Positions 5,118-5,421 of a stretch of DNA of 5,421 nt are shown here, one piece after another. Every line of letters begins with the position of its first letter. Position 1 is the stretch's first letter. The position numbers and the translations under genes are program-made. The notes under the pieces are model-generated. The model was not told where the DNA came from and searched no databases. It saw only the letters and a list, made by a program, of their open reading frames with translations. The stretch comes from Syntrophomonadaceae bacterium (lineage in GTDB: Bacteria > Bacillota > Dethiobacteria > DTU022), in assembly GCA_007131435.1 (NCBI GenBank), contig SLQM01000179.1, positions 1 through 5,421 on the forward strand, read 5' to 3'.

Positions 5118-5421
5118 ATGAACTTATCAGTCCGCAAAATAGTCATTTCAGGTATCTTAGGAGCAATTTCTATTCTACTCGGTGTAACACGCCTCGGTTT
5201 CATCCCCGTTCCCACTCCTGCCGGTCACGCAACAATAATGCATATTCCGGTCATCCTTGGGGGGGTTTTAGAAGGGCCGGTAGTGGGCTTAATAACAGGC
5301 ATAATCTTTGGCCTATTCAGCTTTTTGCAGCCCGGTGCGCCATTTTTTGCCGACCCATTGGTGTCTATTTTCCCCAGGCTTTTTATCGGCATAGTATCTT
5401 ACCTTGTATATTACTCCACAA
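5118..5421 (+). CDS. ECF transporter S component (5' part, runs off the window)
   Basis: The frame begins at an ATG with a purine-rich ribosome site (GGGGGAAGGA, 5 nt away) and stays open for 101 codons to the window end. Residues 8-24 form a first helix. The stretch IPVPTPAGHATIMHIPVIL (29-47) followed by GGVLEGPVVG (48-57) is characteristic of energy-coupling-factor substrate-binding S components of the PF12822 type. FFADPLVSIFPRLFIGIVSY (76-95) continues the family pattern. These roughly 180-200 residue proteins bind a vitamin or cofactor precursor with high affinity and work with a shared EcfA-EcfA'-EcfT module, which is usually encoded elsewhere. About half of the protein is visible. The substrate cannot be assigned; pantothenate-type or other vitamin S components are possible, while the BioY pattern is not seen. 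A palindromic site just upstream suggests repressor control. Confidence 0.88.
   Translation, partial: MNLSVRKIVISGILGAISILLGVTRLGFIPVPTPAGHATIMHIPVILGGVLEGPVVGLITGIIFGLFSFLQPGAPFFADPLVSIFPRLFIGIVSYLVYYST

Overview
The window looks like a piece of a bacterial chromosome from a Firmicute, most likely a Clostridia-type anaerobe. This is inferred from the moderately AT-rich composition, purine-rich Shine-Dalgarno sites, an ECF-type transporter S component, an all-in-one ComEC and a lipoprotein with a short Gram-positive-style signal peptide. No taxonomic marker such as rRNA is present, so the assignment is tentative. I see no insertion sequence, CRISPR array, tRNA or phage gene.

Layout. Four complete genes lie on the minus strand. 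A fifth, probably partial, minus-strand gene runs off the left edge, and one partial plus-strand gene runs off the right edge. In minus-strand transcription order: (1) a small lipoprotein of unknown function (4519-4932), followed by a convincing intrinsic terminator (4465-4493); (2) a two-gene transport unit, a DUF3311-type two-helix membrane protein (4114-4368) overlapping by one base (TAATG) a sodium:solute symporter (2624-4114); (3) comEC, the DNA-uptake channel of natural transformation (106-2574), 49 nt downstream with no visible terminator; (4) a possible next gene starting at position 48. The transport pair, comEC and the left-edge gene are therefore probably co-transcribed.

To the right, a 185-bp divergent intergenic region (4933-5117) separates the lipoprotein from an ECF transporter S component (5118 onward, plus strand). 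This spacer is the densest non-coding stretch. It holds an exact 10-bp direct repeat, a near-perfect 14-bp palindrome, a perfect TGTAAT/ATTACA inverted repeat overlapping a candidate -10 box, and a 9-nt match to the 5' strand of the lysine (L-box) riboswitch that is too close to the start codon to be a complete riboswitch.

Functional reading. The window is mainly membrane transport: a sodium-coupled symporter with a small partner, a vitamin or cofactor uptake S component, and a DNA import channel. I find no clear evidence of a wholly new system. The points most worth following are the regulatory architecture of the divergent spacer, the lysine beside the predicted Na2 site of the symporter, the coupling of comEC to a transporter operon, and the unrecognised lipoprotein.
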